Assembly: GCA_900660155.1 (NCBI GenBank)
Contig: CABFPE010000050.1
Coordinates: forward strand, 415,458-479,457
DNA length: 64,000 nt
Direction: 5' to 3'
DNA from: Hofstenia miamia
Lineage: Eukaryota > Xenacoelomorpha > Acoela > Hofsteniidae
Part shown: positions 59,814 through 64,000 of the stretch, in pieces
How the letters are laid out: every line of letters begins with the position of its first letter
How positions within the stretch are numbered: position 1 is the stretch's first letter
Notes under the pieces: generated by a model
Told to the model about the DNA's origin: nothing
The model's database searches: none
Seen by the model: the letters and a program-made list of their open reading frames with translations, nothing else
Program-made: the position numbers and the translations under genes

Positions 59814-60168
59814 CAGGGTTGGAAACTGTTCACTTTTTGACTAGCCAACCGACCATCCCATCTAACAATGATTAGCTACCCGACCTTATCAAGGAAATAT
59901 CCCAATCATAATACGCACAAAATGTTTTAACATACATAAGTATCAATAAGAACAAGAAATCAATAATTATAAAAATAAATATAACACTTTAGAATTTCAA
60001 ATATTCAAATGTTTGATTTCTTAAATTGTTCCTAAAATCTGTCAATATTCTTCCACTCTAGTGATTATAAATGACCAACTACTCTATCCGATCTGACCCG
60101 GGCTGACCCGTCGAAGAGTAACCCGCAACCTGACCCGCTGGTTGAGTTTTAATCCGTTCCCCACCCTG
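59814..60168. mobile_element. hAT-like MITE with CAGGGTTGG-type ends
   Basis: Left end CAGGGTTGGAAACTG, reverse-strand right end CAGGGTGGGGAACGG, 355 bp. The interior holds CCGACC, TGACCCGGGCTGACCCG and TGACCCGCTGG repeats. Flanking 8-mers no longer match, so the insertion is old or the ends are slightly misplaced. Confidence 0.55.
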
Positions 60169-60614
60169 ATCAATACAATACTGCTACAAGTTGTAAAAGG
60201 GCTAAAATTCCTGAGAACAGATGTGGTGAACTATTTACAACAATTTATGGAAAAACCTTCAGTTATCATTTTAATATTGCTGATTTCAAATACCTCAAAT
60301 CAAATTATTATAATGCGTCAGAATTTGAAACTTATATTGATAAAAATTAATGTTAACAATTTACTAAAATTTGTTTGTACGCGTTTATTGTGGAGGGCAA
60401 TATACTTATGTGTACCATTATTTATCAAAGTCTAAATACTTGCTGTAGCCCAATCTACACTAAAAGTTTTTCTCAGGATTCTGGGTTCAACCCGACGTAA
60501 GCTAGCGTTCGGCTATGTTACTTTTTCTTTGCTCGAATTATGTTCGATGGATTTCATAGAAATAACAAATAATAATCAATTTTCTTATCGATTCGCCTCA
60601 CTTAAGAAATTAAT
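60169..60614. other. AT-rich spacer between two hAT elements
   Basis: The open frame here (60142-60435) is low complexity and overlaps the MITE end; no other feature was seen. Confidence 0.4.
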
Positions 60615-60622
60615 CTTCAAGC

Positions 60623-61409
60623 CAGAGATGGAAATGAGACGGGTCAACCCATGGGGCAGGGTGCGGCAGGGCAGTTCAGGGCGGGTATAAGGCAAGATTT
60701 TCTAAAGCTGGTATCCATGAGCCAAAAGTGGTGCATAAACACTATTGAGTTGAGATAACAAGCAAAAATTGCCAATTTTTGAGATTGTAAAAGTAATTTT
60801 CTTACATCAAAGTTGTCTGCTTGATAAAATTTTGTCGCATTTTGAAAAATCAATTACCATACATTTATAACTCTTGGTGAAATTTGATTCTATTCAATGC
60901 AAATCAATAATATCAAGAAGATCTATTTTATCTGATTTGTCATCAATAGGTTTTGCAATTACACTGGAATTTATGCAATTAACCTTGCATAAATATATTG
61001 CATAAGATATTAGCTCTATAGAGTTAAAATTAATTTATATTTTGCTATTACTAATGTTTTTAATATGCATTGTCATCACGTTGGTTAATAAATTCCTATT
61101 GGTAGTAATAGTAGAGATGGTATTTCAAAAAATGATTCTGTATCTTCTAGACAAAAAGGATTCAAAATATCTTGGCAGTTGTGGTTTGGTGTAGTGCTAT
61201 GAAAATTTCAATAGAACAAATATGGGGTAATAATATATCGCAAGTAGTTTTTATAGCAGAAATTTTTGGTGGGCCACTTTCGGGTCAGAGAAAATGAAGC
61301 GTGGGGCAATATGGGAGGGACAGATGTCAGCCGGTCGAAATGGGGCAAGGCACAAAGTCTGTGAGGCAGGCAGATGAGTTAACAAAAATTTGCCCCACTT
61401 CCATTTCTG
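60623..61409. mobile_element. Non-autonomous hAT element with perfect 8-bp target duplication
   Basis: CTTCAAGC at 60615-60622 recurs exactly at 61410-61417. Inverted ends: CAGAGATGGAAATGAGACGG on the left and CAGAAATGGAAGTGGGGCAA on the reverse strand at the right. G-rich subterminal repeats (GGGGCAGGGTGCGGCAGGGC and similar) lie inside both ends. The 787-bp interior has no transposase fragment that I recognise. Confidence 0.9.
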
Positions 61410-61417
61410 CTTCAAGC

Positions 61418-63329
61418 CAATAAAATATAACATATCTAAGCCAAATGCTTTATTTTATTGCACATTACCAGTTCTTTGTCATGAAAATTGGCTAGGAGGT
61501 TCCTATTATTATCTTAGTAATATTTTGTGACACCATGCCTTAAGGTTTTAAAAAACTTCGTTTCAGAACTAAAATCAAATGTAAAAAATAAATATATATC
61601 TAACCTTGGACAACCCTGTGATATTTTACAAAAGAAGGTTTTCACACATGCCTGTTTGTTTTATTTGGGTTCTGAAACAAAAAGCTAATTTCTTAACCTC
61701 AATCTGTCGAGATTAATGCAAAAATAGACATTGAAGGTGTCTTACAAAATAATTCAAGATCCCATGCTGAGTCAAATCAAACGAGTAATTTACAGTTGTT
61801 GCGGCAAAATCTATATATGTCATGTCTTTGAGTTATAAAGCGTACACTGGATTAAGTGGTGAATGGCTGTTCTATGAGAAGAATAGGGGAAGTCTTTATT
61901 AATTTCTCTTACTAAATTTTAAGCTTCAGACATAATTTAAAACTTTTTTGCTGTGGAGGAAATCTACAGTTTGCTAAGCAGCTTGCTTCAATCGTTGAGC
62001 CATCAAGTGTTGGCAACGGGAATGAAATTCGAAAAGTTTTTCCAACTAGTATAGAATTTATAACCCTAATCTCGATCGTGCCCACATATTAAATTACTTT
62101 TGTCACTTTTTGTCACTTTTTAGTTGATATAATCAATCATGTCTAAAAATAATAAATTGCAAAAAGAAAGTTATTATTTGTTGAGGGATAAATTAAGAAT
62201 CACTATATAAATACCTCAATAAGGTGTAGTCAAAGTGAGATGCAAGTATGGAATATTTATGGGGGCTGTGGGCCGGTACAAAATAAATAATAAATTAACT
62301 CAAACTGCATACTTGAAATAATTTCCATTTATATTAATAATTTTTTGACAACTTAAATTCAATAAACTACTCCAAGTTTTTTAAATATTATTGGGCTAAA
62401 ACAATGCTACCCGACTACCGGCCAAAGAATACAAATTTGGGTTGCAAAACGGGTTGTGCTGCTTGGTGGAAAGCTACAAGTCTGAGGGCCGATTTTTGAT
62501 AACGTACTTGGGGTGCAAATCGGATCAAATAACAATGTCCCGCTTCAACCATTGATGAACTCTCCTTATTTTTATCATTTGGAGTCCCAGGTAATTTGCT
62601 CAAGTTAAAAATTTGCGATTTACGTGTTAAAATCCAGTAGTCAAAAAAGGTTGGTATCCCTTTTTTCAAAAGTGACTAACGTTGCAGGTCACTTTTTTAC
62701 AATATATGAGTGTCCTAGTCGCTACAGTTAAACTAAATTTGAAAATATGGTTCAAGAATTCTTCAAATTTAGTGATCTCTAAGCTAAACAAAAATTATAT
62801 AGTAAGTTATTTTTCTAATGATTCTGCCAAAACCCGGCATTGCCCAACCCAAGCCATATCAATCTCTGAAATGTTGTTAATGCCTGTCAATCAGTGCACT
62901 GTGCAAGATTACGAAACTTAGTGACATTTATTGCAATATTTTGAAAAATATAAATTATACTTATTTTGCTACCAACTTATTAACATACAGAGATCGACCG
63001 CATGCTGTATCGAAACTGATATCGCAGTTTTTTTAGCAATACTATTACTGAGCCAATGTTTCCAAAGTCGGTTAAACTGTATTTTCCAAAACAATGTTGT
63101 CAATCAATATATGTAGATGGGATGCTTACACACGCTTATACAAACGAAGACAAACTTGATTCTTTTAAATTAGTTAGTTTATGGTTACGAACAAAATTCG
63201 AAGAGAACTTACACAATATTTAGCAATATTTAGTCAACAAAACAAAACTTAACGAAGTTCGACATTAGAATTGTAGTGAAACTTCTTTATAAGATAATAA
63301 TTTATAAAACATTTCCGAAAATTCCTAAC
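61418..63329. other. AT-rich DNA, one GC-richer patch
   Basis: A patch at about 62260-62530 contains GGGCCGGTAC and CTACCGGCC as a possible but unconvincing inverted pair. No exon was recognised. Confidence 0.35.
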
Positions 63330-63346
63330 GAGGCGTGGTCACCACA

Positions 63347-63487
63347 ATTGGTTCAAAAGACATACGAAATCCCCATTAAAATTCATATCAGTGTTTGTGA
63401 CGACCGATTGGCTCTTCCATATTACGCGAAGCACAATATACGTTATTTACACTGAGATGCGCCAAAATAAATGTTATCTCTATAAAA
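63347..63487 (+). promoter_or_regulatory. Promoter-like cluster: two CCAAT boxes, E2F-type site, TATA box
   Basis: ATTGG (CCAAT on the other strand) at 63347-63351 and 63407-63411, GCGCCAAAA (reverse of the E2F consensus TTTGGCGC) at 63459-63467 and CTATAAAAA with TATAAAA at 63481-63487 lie within 140 bp in promoter-like order and spacing on the plus strand. No recognisable coding sequence follows in the last 500 bases, so a target gene, if any, lies beyond the window. Short motifs in AT-rich DNA can be chance. Confidence 0.25.
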
Positions 63488-64000
63488 ACGTCACTTAAGA
63501 TAAGTTCAGAACATTTAAGGAAACAGTTTTCATTAAATTTATTAACACAATAATTTTAAAGTTTCACTTTTAACACTAGTGTGATCGAATCCATTCTCTA
63601 CTGGTTTATCAAAATATATTTTGTATGAACCTTTAAGCTACAAAAGTTTTAGGTAGGTTACATTAAAATTTTTCATGAAGTGTTAACATAAATATTAAAA
63701 ATTGTTCGAAGGTTCATAATGTTGATAAATAGAAAATGGAAATATTTTTTAGTAATTTTACGCTTTGTAAACTATTGACATTTATAGATTAGCTAATTTT
63801 AAAAAAAAAGTAAGTAATTTCAATTTTCAGAAAAATTTTAGTTTTCTCTAAAATACATGATTGTCTATAATTCCTCTACATCACTGTCTAGAATTTTAAT
63901 TAAGTTTTCTCACCTATATTGTATGTCAATCATTGAATTGGTTAAGAAATAATCACGTATAACTTTTTAAGAAATGAAGTCAATAAAATATTATACAAAA
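63488..64000. other. AT-rich DNA, nothing recognised
   Basis: If the promoter-like cluster is real, this would be 5' leader or first intron. No open frame with recognisable content. Confidence 0.4.

Noticed and set aside
60484-60510. GGGTTCAACCC considered as a tRNA T-arm or SINE B box
   Set aside because: The loop is too short, and no acceptor stem, D arm or anticodon arm can be drawn.
1-64000. CRISPR arrays, prokaryotic operons, phage or toxin genes
   Set aside because: No regularly spaced direct repeats with unique spacers and no compact gene strings; the spliced receptor exons and transposon content mark this as animal nuclear DNA.

Overview
This is an AT-rich, gene-poor stretch of animal nuclear DNA with very long introns, many (TA)n and (ATT)n microsatellites and dense, mostly decayed mobile elements (hAT, Tc1/mariner, a LINE, LTR and Penelope-like traces). 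No bacterial, archaeal or phage gene organisation is visible. The receptor gene and the mix of elements fit an invertebrate, with a marine lophotrochozoan or cnidarian most likely. The species cannot be fixed from the sequence.

The one host gene I can support is a pentameric ligand-gated ion channel (Cys-loop receptor) of the anion-selective GABA-A/glycine-like type. Three exons are clear: a ligand-binding loop A exon at 16407-16544 (+), the Cys-loop, loop B and loop C exon at 22007-22258 (minus strand), and the M1-M2-start of M3 exon at 56880-57071 (+). A weaker candidate N-terminal exon lies at 1036-1144 (+). The three strong exons all have phase 0 borders and join into a sensible receptor order, but the middle one points the wrong way. 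It lies in the contig 19309-38531, which sits between two gaps of exactly 1000 N, both inside palindromic (TA)n arrays. The simplest reading is that this 19 kb contig is inverted in the scaffold; flipping it puts all exons in order on one strand. Short exons for the W-x-D-x-R-L segment and for the strand before M1, the rest of M3, the M3-M4 loop and M4 were not found. They may lie in gaps or outside the window.

Region by region: 1-18 kb is intron-like DNA with a 500 bp inverted-repeat element, a possible hammerhead-bearing Penelope-like remnant (7.5-7.7 kb), a 0.52 kb tandem repeat (8.8-10.8 kb), a hAT MITE (10.9 kb) and the loop A exon. The middle contig (19.3-38.5 kb) holds a Tc1-like relic, a LINE 3' end, the Cys-loop exon, a hAT element with a perfect 8-bp target duplication, a solo LTR, and an inverted-repeat element enclosing coding-like sequence. 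The 39.5-64 kb part holds unidentified coding-like fragments (40.7 and 42 kb), a whole-length but inactive mariner (48.8-50.1 kb), the transmembrane exon (56.9 kb), a run of non-autonomous hAT elements (57-61 kb) and a promoter-like cluster (63.3-63.5 kb).

Three near-identical duplications (523, 530 and 1179 bp) each have a single N at the junction and look like unresolved contig-end overlaps rather than biology. Most open reading frames in this AT-rich DNA are chance.
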